Shown here one piece after another: positions 53,171 through 62,218 of a stretch of 64,000 nucleotides of DNA (position 1 is the stretch's first letter; every line of letters begins with the position of its first letter). The stretch is from Candidatus Hodarchaeota archaeon (GTDB lineage Archaea; Asgardarchaeota; Heimdallarchaeia; Hodarchaeales; Hodarchaeaceae): contig JAEOTM010000041.1 in NCBI GenBank assembly GCA_016839815.1, forward strand, positions 1 to 64,000. The letters run 5' to 3'. The position numbers and the translations under genes were made by a program. The notes beneath the pieces are model-generated. The model worked only from the letters and a program-made list of their open reading frames with translations. It did not search any database and was not told the origin of the DNA.

Positions 53171-53725
53171 ATGCCGACTCTGCTGTTTAAGATCATACTC
53201 CTAGGAGATGGAGCTGTCGGAAAAACTTCAATACGACGTCGGTACATGGGCGAAGGGTTCAAAACTGATTTCCTAGCAACTATGGGTGCTGATTTTGCGT
53301 TTTTGAAGACTAAAATTGACTCAGTTAATGTAGAGTGGCAAATTTGGGATTTAGCGGGACAACCAGCCTTTAGAAACGTTATGAAGTCATATTACAAAGG
53401 TGCAATGGGTGCTCTTGCAGTCTATGATATTACTCAACCTAAATCATTGGAATCCCTAGATACTTGGGTTAAAGAAGTACGGGAACGAGCAGGGACCTAT
53501 AATGATTTACCCATTGTTCTTGTGGGCAACAAGATTGATCTTCGAGATGAAGTACCTTCCAGCTTAAAAACGATTCAAGGATTCGTGAAAGCTAAATCAT
53601 TAAATGCTGGCTTTGTAGAAACGTCTGCAAAAACTGGAGAGGCGATTGAAGAAGCATTTACAACTTTAGCTCGTGATATTATGTCAAAAACGAAATTTAA
53701 GAATAAAAAAAAAGGAGCGGAATAA
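53171..53725 (+). CDS. Rab/Ras-like small GTPase
   Basis: A 184-residue Ras-superfamily GTPase, a hallmark of Asgard archaea. All five G boxes are present: G1 LLGDGAVGKTS (about 9-19), G2 Thr in FLATMGADF, G3 WDLAGQPAFRN, G4 VGNKIDLRD and G5 ETSAKTGEA. The G3 Gln that supports GTP hydrolysis is kept. RRRYMGEGF and YYKGAMGALAVYDIT are typical of the Rab branch. There is no C-terminal cysteine for prenylation; the tail is polybasic (KTKFKNKKKGAE). ATG 53171 is preferred to GTG 53156, because the GTG lies inside the GAGGTGA ribosome site. It is a single-gene unit with a hairpin at its end. Confidence 0.92.
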   Translation: MPTLLFKIILLGDGAVGKTSIRRRYMGEGFKTDFLATMGADFAFLKTKIDSVNVEWQIWDLAGQPAFRNVMKSYYKGAMGALAVYDITQPKSLESLDTWVKEVRERAGTYNDLPIVLVGNKIDLRDEVPSSLKTIQGFVKAKSLNAGFVETSAKTGEAIEEAFTTLARDIMSKTKFKNKKKGAE

Positions 53726-53731
53726 TTCCGC
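53705..53731 (-). terminator. Palindromic hairpin plus T-run between converging genes
   Basis: GCGGAATAATTCCGC (53717-53731) is a perfect 7-bp stem with a one-base centre. On the minus strand it is followed, after three bases, by nine T (53713-53705). This is a bacterial-style terminator shape for the leftward membrane-protein gene's upstream-facing neighbour strand. It overlaps the last codons of the rightward GTPase gene. Confidence 0.5.
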
Positions 53732-53743
53732 ATTAATTCTCAT

Positions 53744-54364
53744 TCAGGGAGGGTTAACAATATGCCAAATTCCTGCTGGTTCACCTAGAACTAGCATTAG
53801 TAGACCTTGAATCAACAGAAGGGTACTAAATATAATTACAATGGGACTCCAGCTAATAATCTGGAGAATTCGATCTACAGTAAACTCAGTAAAGAAACTA
53901 GCCACAAATACTATACCAACGATGACAACAATTCCTAAAATCAAGAGCCACATTGGGACTGAAAATCCGAAGAGATCGATATTAGTAAAGTCTCCTGGTT
54001 CTTCTAAGTCAGCAAATAGCAACAGAAGTCCAGCTAGTGCTCCTAAGGTAATCATAGATATCATTGCAGCCAATGGTGTTTCCTTTAGTGGATCAGCTAA
54101 CATCGACATTCCAGCTAAGAAAATGAGAACTACGGTTAGCCAATGGACAACAACATCAGGGTCAACAGTATCGACATAACCCTCAAATATCGCAATTATG
54201 TTCACAATTCCAATAACAATTGACGTAGCCAATGCCAAATATTTCAAAAACCCAGATTCGTGTCGTTTTGACTTCGTAAACTTATTTACGCCGTATGCAA
54301 CACCAATTAACCCCGCTACCAACGCAATTATCCCTAAAAAGGGATCTACTATAAATTCTAACAT
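53744..54364 (-). CDS. Six-helix membrane protein, unknown function
   Basis: A 206-residue protein, almost wholly hydrophobic. About six helices lie near 7-28, 42-62, 73-90, 99-117, 135-158 and 172-193. The short loops carry acidic residues (EGYVDTVDPDVV, DLEEPGDFTNID), suggesting an outside-facing acidic face. No family is recognised. AAAGG eight bases before ATG supports the start. It converges with the Rab-like GTPase gene across 18 bases that contain the hairpin terminator. Confidence 0.7.
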   Translation of the reverse strand: MLEFIVDPFLGIIALVAGLIGVAYGVNKFTKSKRHESGFLKYLALATSIVIGIVNIIAIFEGYVDTVDPDVVVHWLTVVLIFLAGMSMLADPLKETPLAAMISMITLGALAGLLLLFADLEEPGDFTNIDLFGFSVPMWLLILGIVVIVGIVFVASFFTEFTVDRILQIISWSPIVIIFSTLLLIQGLLMLVLGEPAGIWHIVNPP

Positions 54365-54447
54365 GTTTAAAACCTTTGAAGAGTTATTTCATGACTTAGT
54401 TTGATTACATGAATCAAACTTTTAACCTTTTTGAGGAATAATAGAGG

Positions 54448-55098
54448 TTAATAACTTTCGGAGATAACTTTTCTAATCACTTCAGACTGAATATCCATAA
54501 ATTGCCTTTTATCATAAGAAATCAGGTCTGAAATATCAAAAATGGACGCTATTGATTTTAATTTAATTACATTTTGAATTAATGAGAGCTTAGGTTCAGC
54601 TGCCTCACTTAGTCGCTTAATCCCGTCATTTAATTTCTCTTCTTGATCTTCGTATTCTTGAGTTGCAAGAAGACTTATGCATTGGTGATAGTATAAAGCA
54701 GATAATTCTTTTAATAGTGTTTGATAATGAGAATAGTCAAGCACTTCCAAAATAGATGAAATCGTCGCTATAAAAAGAATTGTTTCAGTGGCTAACCCCT
54801 CCTCGATAAAACTACCAATTTTTTCATTAAACCTTGTTGTAAGCTTGTCTAAGGGATTTATTGATAATTTCTTCCCTGTTCTCAATAGAACTGATACATA
54901 ATGGGAAGGATCCGTCCCATAAAGGTCTTTACCCTGATCAAATAGAAAGTCTGCAAAATGCTGTAAGATTCGGTTTGATCCTTCTATCTCAAACTGAAGC
55001 GAGTAAGTGCGATCAGTGATGATATTTGGGTCAATAAAGAATTGCTGACGAACTAGTTGATCAACCAGTTCACGAAATGATAAAGTCTGGACAGTCAC
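54448..55098 (-). CDS. Hypothetical helical protein downstream of the DNA methyltransferase
   Basis: A 216-residue, mostly helical soluble protein with a GTG start and GGTGA about nine bases upstream. It starts SFRELVDQLVRQQFFIDPN, and the central segment (LFIATISSILEVLDYSHYQTLL) is apolar but not membrane-like. No motif is recognised. It follows the adenine methyltransferase gene on the same strand after 47 bases and may be its partner, for example a specificity or control protein. Nothing in the sequence proves that, and no nuclease signature is visible. Confidence 0.6.
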   Translation of the reverse strand: MTVQTLSFRELVDQLVRQQFFIDPNIITDRTYSLQFEIEGSNRILQHFADFLFDQGKDLYGTDPSHYVSVLLRTGKKLSINPLDKLTTRFNEKIGSFIEEGLATETILFIATISSILEVLDYSHYQTLLKELSALYYHQCISLLATQEYEDQEEKLNDGIKRLSEAAEPKLSLIQNVIKLKSIASIFDISDLISYDKRQFMDIQSEVIRKVISESY

Positions 55099-55145
55099 GA
55101 GTAGAATTCACCCTTACTTGGCATGATTCTCTCTGAGATGACTGT

Positions 55146-57548
55146 TTAATTATCTTTCGTATTTTCATTAAGTCGATTAGATACGTTTTTGTTAATGAAA
55201 TGTAAAATAATCCTTAACTCCTTTTCATTAATCCCCAGCATCTGAGCATAAAATCTATCAATCATTCCACGTAATTCATTCTCTGAAGTGATTGAAGTTC
55301 TAGATTTCTCGTTTCTTAATTTCTGGAATATGGACAGTAATGTCTGCTCCTGATGTGGGGTCAGTTTGGTTGGAAGATTTAATGATTTTAACCAATATAC
55401 ATTGGTATCCAGTACTCCATACCCCATATTCGTATTGCCTTCCATTTCCATTTGAGCCCAAACAAAGCTACTATTCAAATATGTCAGAATCAACGGAATT
55501 TTATTGGAATCATATACTTTTATTCCATAAAAACGTTGATCTGGAAAACACCCTGCACTATTAACCAAACATCCAGGTCTATCATGATAACTCTTGGTCC
55601 ATAAAAGGTCTGGTAATGTATATGGTGGTAATGCATACCACGGATTCCTTTGTCGCAAACTTGTAATTAAATGATAACCTTTCACCGTTTGACCAATTAA
55701 TTTTCCTTGTTTTATCGACACTAATTGGTTTTCCCCCCAAAGAATATATTCCAGAGCGTTTTTTCCCTTCAGCTGATCCTGTGATTGTTGACAATTAAAT
55801 AACCACATTTTTGGTTTGAAACTGTCTGGAATTTCAAAACCTCCACATTCTTGAGGGCTCTTTATGATAGGAGTAAGAAATTCTGTTTCAAGTTTTCCAC
55901 GATAACCCTGTTTATTTGTGATCTTGGCTATTCTTTCACTTGTATTTATTGAATTTACTAGAACATGGAAGAAATCATTGGCACCAGTCTTAATGCCAAA
56001 CTGAATGTGTGCTAAAGTTGAAAGAGGGGTACCTTGAAATTTAATTTTGTCTAATATGCTTCTTTCCGCTTTTGAAGCTCGCAAAAAGTTACCAGCCCAC
56101 TTATGAGTAGTTTTCAATTCTTCTATAGGAACAGCTTCCGTACGATAGTCATCAGATGAGATCTCCTCATGAAACATTAATCCTTTTTTTAAAGATGAAA
56201 TCGAAATATTATGCATCTCTTTGAATGTCTCCGTGAAGAACACTTGACCTTCTGATACCCCTTTTTTATCGGTTTTTGATGCTAGAAAGATAACAGAATT
56301 AATCCCTATATCCTTCCATAATCTCGAACCTGATTGATGTATGATTTCACAGAAAGCTAACTTTTTTCTCTCCAATAATGATACTAAATGGTCTTGCAGA
56401 GTTTTACCATATTTAACCTCAAGCCATGCATTCGACGTTAGGAAGGTTAAAATTCCATTAGAACTCAAGAGATTTATGCTTTTCAGGCAAAAATAAATAA
56501 GGTAATCACTTTTACGATCTAATGTAATTTCATGTTTTAAAATTGGTGAAATTAAGTTATAAAGCTTCTTTTTATAATCTGAAGGACTATCCATTCCAAT
56601 ATCTTCATGACGAACATAAGGTGGATTTCCAATTATGATATCAAATCGTTTCACGATTTTTTCCAGTAAAAAATCTCCACAAACTAACGAAGTTTCTATT
56701 TTTATAGGACAAGAACCGTATTGCTTCACGAAGAATTGCTCTACTAAAAGTAAACGTAGTTCGGTAACCAATAAGGCGATTGGATCAAGATCCATACCAG
56801 AGAGGGAGATATGGATTTTTTGTTCATTCTTAGGCCCTAAATGTGCGATTTTGTCTCCAATTTTCGCTATTTGTTTAGCTATATGAACTAAAAATGTACC
56901 AGTCCCACAACTCGGGTCGAGGACAGAGATTTTAAATGGATATTTGGAAAATAATGATAAATTTTCCTTTCGGGTTGTTTTTGATTCAATCCAGTCTAAC
57001 AACTCCTCATTAGACAAGTCATGTATGCTATTTTGTAAGAAATGATAACTTACCAGAAAAGAAATTAGCTCAGCATCTTCTGGGAGTGTATAATACGTCC
57101 CTCGTTTCTTTTTTGACAAAGTAGAGAGAGATAGATTCTCAACTACAAATGACAAGAGGGAAGATCCCAGATTAAGATCGATTGGAAATTTATTATAGAT
57201 GATGAGTAGGAAATCAATTTTAATCTTAGCTTCATTAATATGAGTAACTGGACGAATGCTCTTAATAATTCGCTTCGTGACATCATTAGTTTTATCATCC
57301 TCTTGTAACGATCTTTGAAGATCTTCAAGCAAATCTATTGCATAAATTTCATCTTTAGATTTCTTAATTCGCTCTAAAATTAGTGGATCTTGGGAGTTCA
57401 CTTCGCTTAAAGATACTAAGCAAATGATGTATGCGATTATCTTTTCCAGAGAAGGTTTGGTATGTGTACTACCGCCTGATAACAGCTGTAGACTAAAATC
57501 AAGAAAAATGTTTTCTACATCGCTCAAAAGATTTTCTTCGGGTATCAA
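55146..57548 (-). CDS. N6-adenine DNA methyltransferase (Eco57I/type IIG-like, nuclease domain not seen)
   Basis: An 800-residue protein. The methyltransferase core has the entry motif KKKRGTYYTLPEDA (146-159), motif I SVLDPSCGTGTF (208-219, AdoMet), GMDLDPIALLVTELR (motif II) and motif IV IIGNPPYV (306-312), which marks N6-adenine methylation. A long C-terminal part (about 450-790) carries target-recognition-type sequence (GIKTGANDFF, YSLPPYTLPD-like, CLVNSAGCFPDQRFYGI, ILTYLNSSFVWAQME), as in type IIG enzymes. The N-terminal 140 residues are helical and lack a visible PD-(D/E)xK core. Thus it looks like a solitary methylase. The TTG start lies two bases after the AOR stop, so translation is coupled. 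Confidence 0.87.
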   Translation of the reverse strand: MIPEENLLSDVENIFLDFSLQLLSGGSTHTKPSLEKIIAYIICLVSLSEVNSQDPLILERIKKSKDEIYAIDLLEDLQRSLQEDDKTNDVTKRIIKSIRPVTHINEAKIKIDFLLIIYNKFPIDLNLGSSLLSFVVENLSLSTLSKKKRGTYYTLPEDAELISFLVSYHFLQNSIHDLSNEELLDWIESKTTRKENLSLFSKYPFKISVLDPSCGTGTFLVHIAKQIAKIGDKIAHLGPKNEQKIHISLSGMDLDPIALLVTELRLLLVEQFFVKQYGSCPIKIETSLVCGDFLLEKIVKRFDIIIGNPPYVRHEDIGMDSPSDYKKKLYNLISPILKHEITLDRKSDYLIYFCLKSINLLSSNGILTFLTSNAWLEVKYGKTLQDHLVSLLERKKLAFCEIIHQSGSRLWKDIGINSVIFLASKTDKKGVSEGQVFFTETFKEMHNISISSLKKGLMFHEEISSDDYRTEAVPIEELKTTHKWAGNFLRASKAERSILDKIKFQGTPLSTLAHIQFGIKTGANDFFHVLVNSINTSERIAKITNKQGYRGKLETEFLTPIIKSPQECGGFEIPDSFKPKMWLFNCQQSQDQLKGKNALEYILWGENQLVSIKQGKLIGQTVKGYHLITSLRQRNPWYALPPYTLPDLLWTKSYHDRPGCLVNSAGCFPDQRFYGIKVYDSNKIPLILTYLNSSFVWAQMEMEGNTNMGYGVLDTNVYWLKSLNLPTKLTPHQEQTLLSIFQKLRNEKSRTSITSENELRGMIDRFYAQMLGINEKELRIILHFINKNVSNRLNENTKDN

Positions 57549-57550
57549 TC

Positions 57551-59398
57551 TTAAATTCCAACAAGATTTTCTATTCTCGCGACTTCCTGATCATTGAGAT
57601 CACCATCATGATTGCACTTCCTCATCTCATATAGAAATTTCAAACCCTGTTGAAAATCCTCTATTGATTGGAATGCTTTGGATTCTTCGGCTATTCCTGT
57701 GGGTAATGCTTCATATAAAATCCGATAAGGAAGAGTATCATGGACTCCAGCAGTATTTTGTTGAAGTTTAAACTCACGCATATTGAAGTATCGCGTTATA
57801 CTCCAGATACTTTGTGCTATCTCCCGAATATCTTTTAACCCACCTGTAGCCTCGGTATACAGAGTTTGAACATCTTGAAGGTTCAAAGCGGGAATTATTG
57901 AATGAGTGAAATGACAAATAATCAAGCTATCTTTAATCAATTTTAGATCCTGTTCAGAAACTAATGTTTCTACTATTTCTGGCGACACTAACTCGTCTTT
58001 GGGAAGTTTCATGGATGTTGGCCATCCTCGTAGATGAGAAGCTCCAGCAGCTGCAGTTGCATAACTAAGGCCTAATGCTAGTCGTCCTCTGGGATCCCAT
58101 GCTGCCATCTCCAAACCTTTTACATGAATTGCAAACTTTTCTGATCCTTGGCCAAATAGTTCTGAGACTCGTTTTGTACCTTCAGCGAGGATTTTCCCTA
58201 CTCCTTGTTTGTAAGCAATTTTGGTGATTAACTCTAATAACCCTTGATCATCACCGAATACAATTTGCTCCTCCTGAAACTCAGGGGGGACTAATCCTTT
58301 TTCACTACATTCCATAAAGAAAGCAATTGTGCTACCTGTGCTAATTGAATCAAGTCCATACTTATTTAACAGATAATTTGCTTCTACAACTGTTTCGTAT
58401 TTTACCGCGCAACTAGATCCAATTAGACCCAACGTTTCATACTCTGGTACAGCAGCAATGTGATTTTCTTCATCCTTAAATGAAAAATTATCTCCAAAAA
58501 CATGAGCACACTGGATTACGCACTTATAACATGGTCGTTTTTTGGTAGAGTAGTTCTGAATGGCTTCTTCTCCAAGACTAGAAGCTTCCTCTGCTAAAGT
58601 ACCATATTGGAAATTCCGTACTGGTAATTGATCACGTTCAGACGATATGTTGAATAATGCGGGGGTACCCACTCTATAGATCCAATGATCTACTTCTTTT
58701 CCTTTCGATGCACGCTTGCGAAGATCCATAGCTTTATTCTTCAACTTCTCCAAGTCGAATACTGGAATATCTTTTTTATTTCCTTTAATAGCGATTCCAA
58801 GTAGATTTTTTGATCCAAAAACCGCTCCTATTCCACCTCGTCCGGTATTTCGAAAACTATCACTAGTAATACAAGCAAACTTAACTTTATTTTCTCCAGC
58901 TGGCCCAATAGACATAATTCGAGCTTTGGGTTCATGAATTCTTTTTCGAAACGCCATTTCTTTTTCAAGTGTTGTGAGACCCTTTAGATCTTGAGCATCA
59001 TTAATTTGAATGTCGTCATCTCGAATAGAAATAAAACACGGACTTTTAGCTATTCCTTCAATAATTAACGCATCATATCCAGCAAACTTTAATTCGGGAC
59101 CTACAAATCCACCTGCATGAGAATCTAAAAATAACCCAGTTAAGGGAGATTTTGTTACAATACAATAACGACCACAGATCGGAACGACTGTTCCTTGTAA
59201 AGGACCAGTGGAAACGATAATCTTATTTTCAGAACCTAGTGGATCAATGCCTGGATCAAGTTCTTGAGTTAAAAGAAAAGCTCCTAAACCTTTTCCTCCC
59301 ATAAAGGTTTCTACTATATTTTCTGGCAATTTTTCCTTTTTTATTTGATTTGTAGAAAGATTGATTCGTACAAGTCGATTATGTAACCCATTAGCCAT
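57551..59398 (-). CDS. aor: Tungsten-dependent aldehyde:ferredoxin oxidoreductase
   Basis: A 615-residue AOR-family enzyme oxidising aldehydes to acids with reduction of ferredoxin, using a bis-tungstopterin and one [4Fe-4S] cluster. Domain 1 begins LVRINLSTNQIKKEKLP and FMGGKGLGAFLL. GRYCIVTKSPLTGLFLDSHAGG and TGRGGIGAVFGSKNL contact the pterin. The cluster cysteines are C290, C293, C297 (CYKCVIQC), with the fourth in LIICHF near 498. KILAEGTKR and GLEMAAWDPRG are also family segments. The aldehyde substrate is unknown. It is divergent from the TPP-enzyme operon and reads directly into the DNA methyltransferase gene, an odd partnership. Confidence 0.92.
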   Translation of the reverse strand: MANGLHNRLVRINLSTNQIKKEKLPENIVETFMGGKGLGAFLLTQELDPGIDPLGSENKIIVSTGPLQGTVVPICGRYCIVTKSPLTGLFLDSHAGGFVGPELKFAGYDALIIEGIAKSPCFISIRDDDIQINDAQDLKGLTTLEKEMAFRKRIHEPKARIMSIGPAGENKVKFACITSDSFRNTGRGGIGAVFGSKNLLGIAIKGNKKDIPVFDLEKLKNKAMDLRKRASKGKEVDHWIYRVGTPALFNISSERDQLPVRNFQYGTLAEEASSLGEEAIQNYSTKKRPCYKCVIQCAHVFGDNFSFKDEENHIAAVPEYETLGLIGSSCAVKYETVVEANYLLNKYGLDSISTGSTIAFFMECSEKGLVPPEFQEEQIVFGDDQGLLELITKIAYKQGVGKILAEGTKRVSELFGQGSEKFAIHVKGLEMAAWDPRGRLALGLSYATAAAGASHLRGWPTSMKLPKDELVSPEIVETLVSEQDLKLIKDSLIICHFTHSIIPALNLQDVQTLYTEATGGLKDIREIAQSIWSITRYFNMREFKLQQNTAGVHDTLPYRILYEALPTGIAEESKAFQSIEDFQQGLKFLYEMRKCNHDGDLNDQEVARIENLVGI

Positions 59399-59462
59399 TT
59401 CTATCAGAACAAGGAATTGTTACGAAATGAATAAAAATCTCACCCAAAAAAGTAGATTCCTA

Positions 59463-59474
59463 CTACTAAAGTAG
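59463..59474. repeat. Short inverted repeat in the AOR/TPP-enzyme intergenic region
   Basis: CTACT-AA-AGTAG, a 5-bp stem with a 2-base centre, lies between two divergent genes. It could be an operator shared by both. Short enough to arise by chance. Confidence 0.25.
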
Positions 59475-59504
59475 AAGTATAAAGCACGACAATAATCTAC
59501 TTAC

Positions 59505-59526
59505 GGTGTAAACTTGGTGTAAACTT
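59505..59526 (+). repeat. Tandem 11-bp duplication overlapping the TPP-enzyme start
   Basis: GGTGTAAACTT occurs twice head to tail, ending inside the TTG start codon (59525-59527). Each copy contains a GGTG ribosome-site core. It looks like a recent slippage duplication that doubles the Shine-Dalgarno. Confidence 0.6.
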
Positions 59527-61237
59527 GACAGAACGCTTATCAGGTGGCTCATTCGTAGCAAAAAGTCTAAAGGTAGAGGATATTGAGTATGTTTTCACAT
59601 TATCGGGAGGACATATCAATCCCATTTACAAAGGATTGGTAGAGGAGGGGATACCTATCATTACAACTAGACATGAGCAAGCTGCGGGAAATGCTGCAGA
59701 GGGATGGGCTAAAACTACTCGTACTCCAGGAGTTTGTTTGGTAACCGCAGGTCCAGGTTTTTCTAATGTTCTTCCTGCTTTAATTAGTGCTTATTATGCT
59801 CATAGTCCTGTATTCGCCATTACGGGGCACACAGCATTAAGAGATTTAAATAAACATGCTGCTCAGGAAGTGGACCATTTACCTTTAGCTAATCCAGCAA
59901 CAAAATATGCACGAATGGTCTACAATACTCACCGAATTCCTGAATATATGCAAGAAGCCTTCAGGGCATGTACAGCTGAAAATATGGGCCCTGTATTACT
60001 TGATATTCCAGTTGATATTTTAACTCTTGAATCAGATGTGGATGAAGCAAAACCATTTTATGGATTATCTCCTGATCAATATCGTCCTAAAGGGTATAAA
60101 TATCCAGACCCCTTACTGGTGAAACAGGTAGCAGATTATTTATTAGAGGCGAAGAATCCAGTAATAATTGCGGGAAGTGGAGTTTATTGGGGAGGAGCAT
60201 CGGCTAATTTGTTAGCATTAGCTGAATATTTATCAATTCCAGTAGCGTATGATGATTTAGGGAAAGGATCAATTCCTGAACTTCACCCATTAGCCATTGG
60301 GAGTGCGATTCAAAATATCTTACTTAACCAAGCAGATTTTATACTAGCTCTTGGAGTTATTTTTGGAGAATACCAAGGATATGGAACTAATCCAGCCTTC
60401 TATGCAGAAGATGTTAAGTTTGTGCATGTAGATCCTGAAGCAACAGCAGTAGGTAAGAATAGACCCTTAGAATTAGGAATTTCCTGTTCAATTAATCCTT
60501 TCTTAGAACAACTATTAGCTACTGTGATAAAACTCAAACCAGAAGTCAAATTACATAATGAATGGGCTAAGACCATCAAAGGGGATCGGAACCAGCTCGA
60601 AGAAATGATTAGCGGACCTGTGGATTCTAACGATACTCCCATCAAACCACAAAGGCTTACGAAAGATATTCAACAATTCTTGGATGAAGACACTAGATTA
60701 TTCTTAGATGGAGGAGATACCACTGTTTGGGCCAATCTAATCTTGAAAGCTACTTATCCTGGTCAAATTATTGGCTCACATGGACCTACTGGTCATTTAG
60801 GAGCTGGATTACCTATGGGAATAGCTGGGAAGCTAGCAGAACCTGAGAAAAATGTTATTATACTCTCAGGGGATGGAAGTTTTCTGTTTAATGGGGCGGA
60901 AATTGATACAGCAATTCGCTATGACTTACCTTTAACAGTAATAATTGAAAATGATTCTTTGTGGGGAATGATTGCACATAACCAGGATTTATCATGGGGT
61001 GAACGTATCGGTACCACCTTAGATGAAAAGAATCATATTGATTATGTTAAGTTTGCAGAAAGCTTGGGTGGACAAGGAGAATTGGTCACTCGGCCAGAAG
61101 ATGTCCCCTCAGCGATTAGACGAGCTAAAAACAGTGGTACTGTAACAGTAGTTGACGTAAGAGTTGATGGCTCTGTGACAAATATTCTGAATCAGAGTGC
61201 AGCTGCAAAAGCCGACCCCTCATTTTGGGAACAATAG
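59525..61237 (+). CDS. Thiamine-diphosphate enzyme, acetolactate-synthase/2-hydroxyacyl-CoA-lyase-like
   Basis: A 570-residue TPP enzyme of the AHAS/oxalyl-CoA decarboxylase/benzoylformate decarboxylase superfamily. The N-terminal pyrimidine-binding domain holds Glu51 in TTRHEQAAGNAAEGWA. The central domain has PVIIAGSGVYWGGA, a FAD/ADP-type fold. The C-terminal diphosphate domain has the GDGSFLFNGAEIDTAIRYDLPLTVIIENDS motif, with the GDG and Asn that bind Mg-TPP. No small regulatory subunit (ilvN) or other branched-chain gene is nearby. A role in 2-hydroxyacyl-CoA cleavage or 2-oxoacid decarboxylation is as likely as acetolactate synthesis. It opens an operon with an epimerase and a 3-hydroxyacyl-CoA dehydrogenase. 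Confidence 0.86.
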   Translation: MTERLSGGSFVAKSLKVEDIEYVFTLSGGHINPIYKGLVEEGIPIITTRHEQAAGNAAEGWAKTTRTPGVCLVTAGPGFSNVLPALISAYYAHSPVFAITGHTALRDLNKHAAQEVDHLPLANPATKYARMVYNTHRIPEYMQEAFRACTAENMGPVLLDIPVDILTLESDVDEAKPFYGLSPDQYRPKGYKYPDPLLVKQVADYLLEAKNPVIIAGSGVYWGGASANLLALAEYLSIPVAYDDLGKGSIPELHPLAIGSAIQNILLNQADFILALGVIFGEYQGYGTNPAFYAEDVKFVHVDPEATAVGKNRPLELGISCSINPFLEQLLATVIKLKPEVKLHNEWAKTIKGDRNQLEEMISGPVDSNDTPIKPQRLTKDIQQFLDEDTRLFLDGGDTTVWANLILKATYPGQIIGSHGPTGHLGAGLPMGIAGKLAEPEKNVIILSGDGSFLFNGAEIDTAIRYDLPLTVIIENDSLWGMIAHNQDLSWGERIGTTLDEKNHIDYVKFAESLGGQGELVTRPEDVPSAIRRAKNSGTVTVVDVRVDGSVTNILNQSAAAKADPSFWEQ

Positions 61238-61252
61238 TATGGAGAAAGTAAA

Positions 61253-62212
61253 TTGGCAATTCTTATTACTGGTGGTACTGGTTTTATAGGTTCCTTTCTA
61301 GCAAAAGAATTGTTTACTTCAACGAATGAAGAACTGATTCTATTTGATTACATCATTAATGAGAAGCGAATAAAATCATTGAAAGATGATCCTCGTATTT
61401 CACTCATCAAAGGTGACGTTTCTAACAGAACATTTCTCCACTCGCAATTAGAAAAACTCACTGATTTTTCAACTATCTACCATTTTGGTAGTCTAATGCC
61501 TCCGTTAACCGAATCCGAGTTAACGGATGCTTTTAATATCAATATTCAAGGAACTTTCAATGTTTTGGAATTTGCACGTCTTCATAACATTTCACAAGTC
61601 GTTTATTCTAGCTCTGGAGCGATATATGGACCAGGTGTCGACCTACCAGTTACTGAACAATCGTTTCGAGATCCATGGACTATGTATGGTGTTGGAAAAG
61701 TATGTTCGGAAGTCCTAGGATCGTTTTATCATCGTAGAAAAGGAGTAAAGTTTACTTCTATTCGTTTTCCTGCTTTAATCGGACCAGGACGCACAGGCAA
61801 AGGAATGACCATTTTTGCGAATAATATCATTCAATATCCTGCTCAAGGAGAAAAAGCCATCTGTAATGTCGAAGAAGATATTGCTGTTCCTCTAATATAT
61901 ATCAAAGACGCAACTAAGTTCTTAGCCAGTCTCCACAAGCGTGAAGATATTCCAGAACAAACATACAATATTGATGGAGTATGGATCAGAGCAAACGAAC
62001 TAGCGAAGTATGTACAAAATGAAATATCTGATGCAATCATTGAGTATGACCCTGATCCAGAATTAACCTTTATGCTTCGGAGTTGGTCCATGATGAAAGG
62101 AGAATCCAATGCAATTTTCGATGATCTTGGATACTCACCCTCATACTCACCAGAAGAGATGGTCAAAGACTTTATTTTAGAAGTAAAAACAAACCCTGAT
62201 TACAAAATCTAG
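61253..62212 (+). CDS. NAD-dependent epimerase/dehydratase (extended SDR)
   Basis: A 319-residue extended SDR. TGGTGFIGSFLA is the NAD-binding loop, LIKGDVSNRTF the adenine-contact Asp, YSSSGAIYGPG the active-site Ser, and YGVGKVCSE the YxxxK pair. The 190-300 region (RFPALIGPGRTGKGM) resembles UDP-sugar epimerases and the threonine-dehydrogenase-like group. The TTG start has GGAG nine bases upstream, and the gene begins 15 bases after the TPP enzyme stop. Being between a TPP enzyme and a hydroxyacyl-CoA dehydrogenase favours a small-molecule dehydrogenase over nucleotide-sugar work, by inference. Confidence 0.84.
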   Translation: MAILITGGTGFIGSFLAKELFTSTNEELILFDYIINEKRIKSLKDDPRISLIKGDVSNRTFLHSQLEKLTDFSTIYHFGSLMPPLTESELTDAFNINIQGTFNVLEFARLHNISQVVYSSSGAIYGPGVDLPVTEQSFRDPWTMYGVGKVCSEVLGSFYHRRKGVKFTSIRFPALIGPGRTGKGMTIFANNIIQYPAQGEKAICNVEEDIAVPLIYIKDATKFLASLHKREDIPEQTYNIDGVWIRANELAKYVQNEISDAIIEYDPDPELTFMLRSWSMMKGESNAIFDDLGYSPSYSPEEMVKDFILEVKTNPDYKI

Positions 62213-62218
62213 AATTAC

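Noticed and set aside
55146..57548. Full type IIG restriction-modification enzyme
   Set aside because: No PD-(D/E)xK core could be found in the N-terminal 140 residues, so only methylation is supported.
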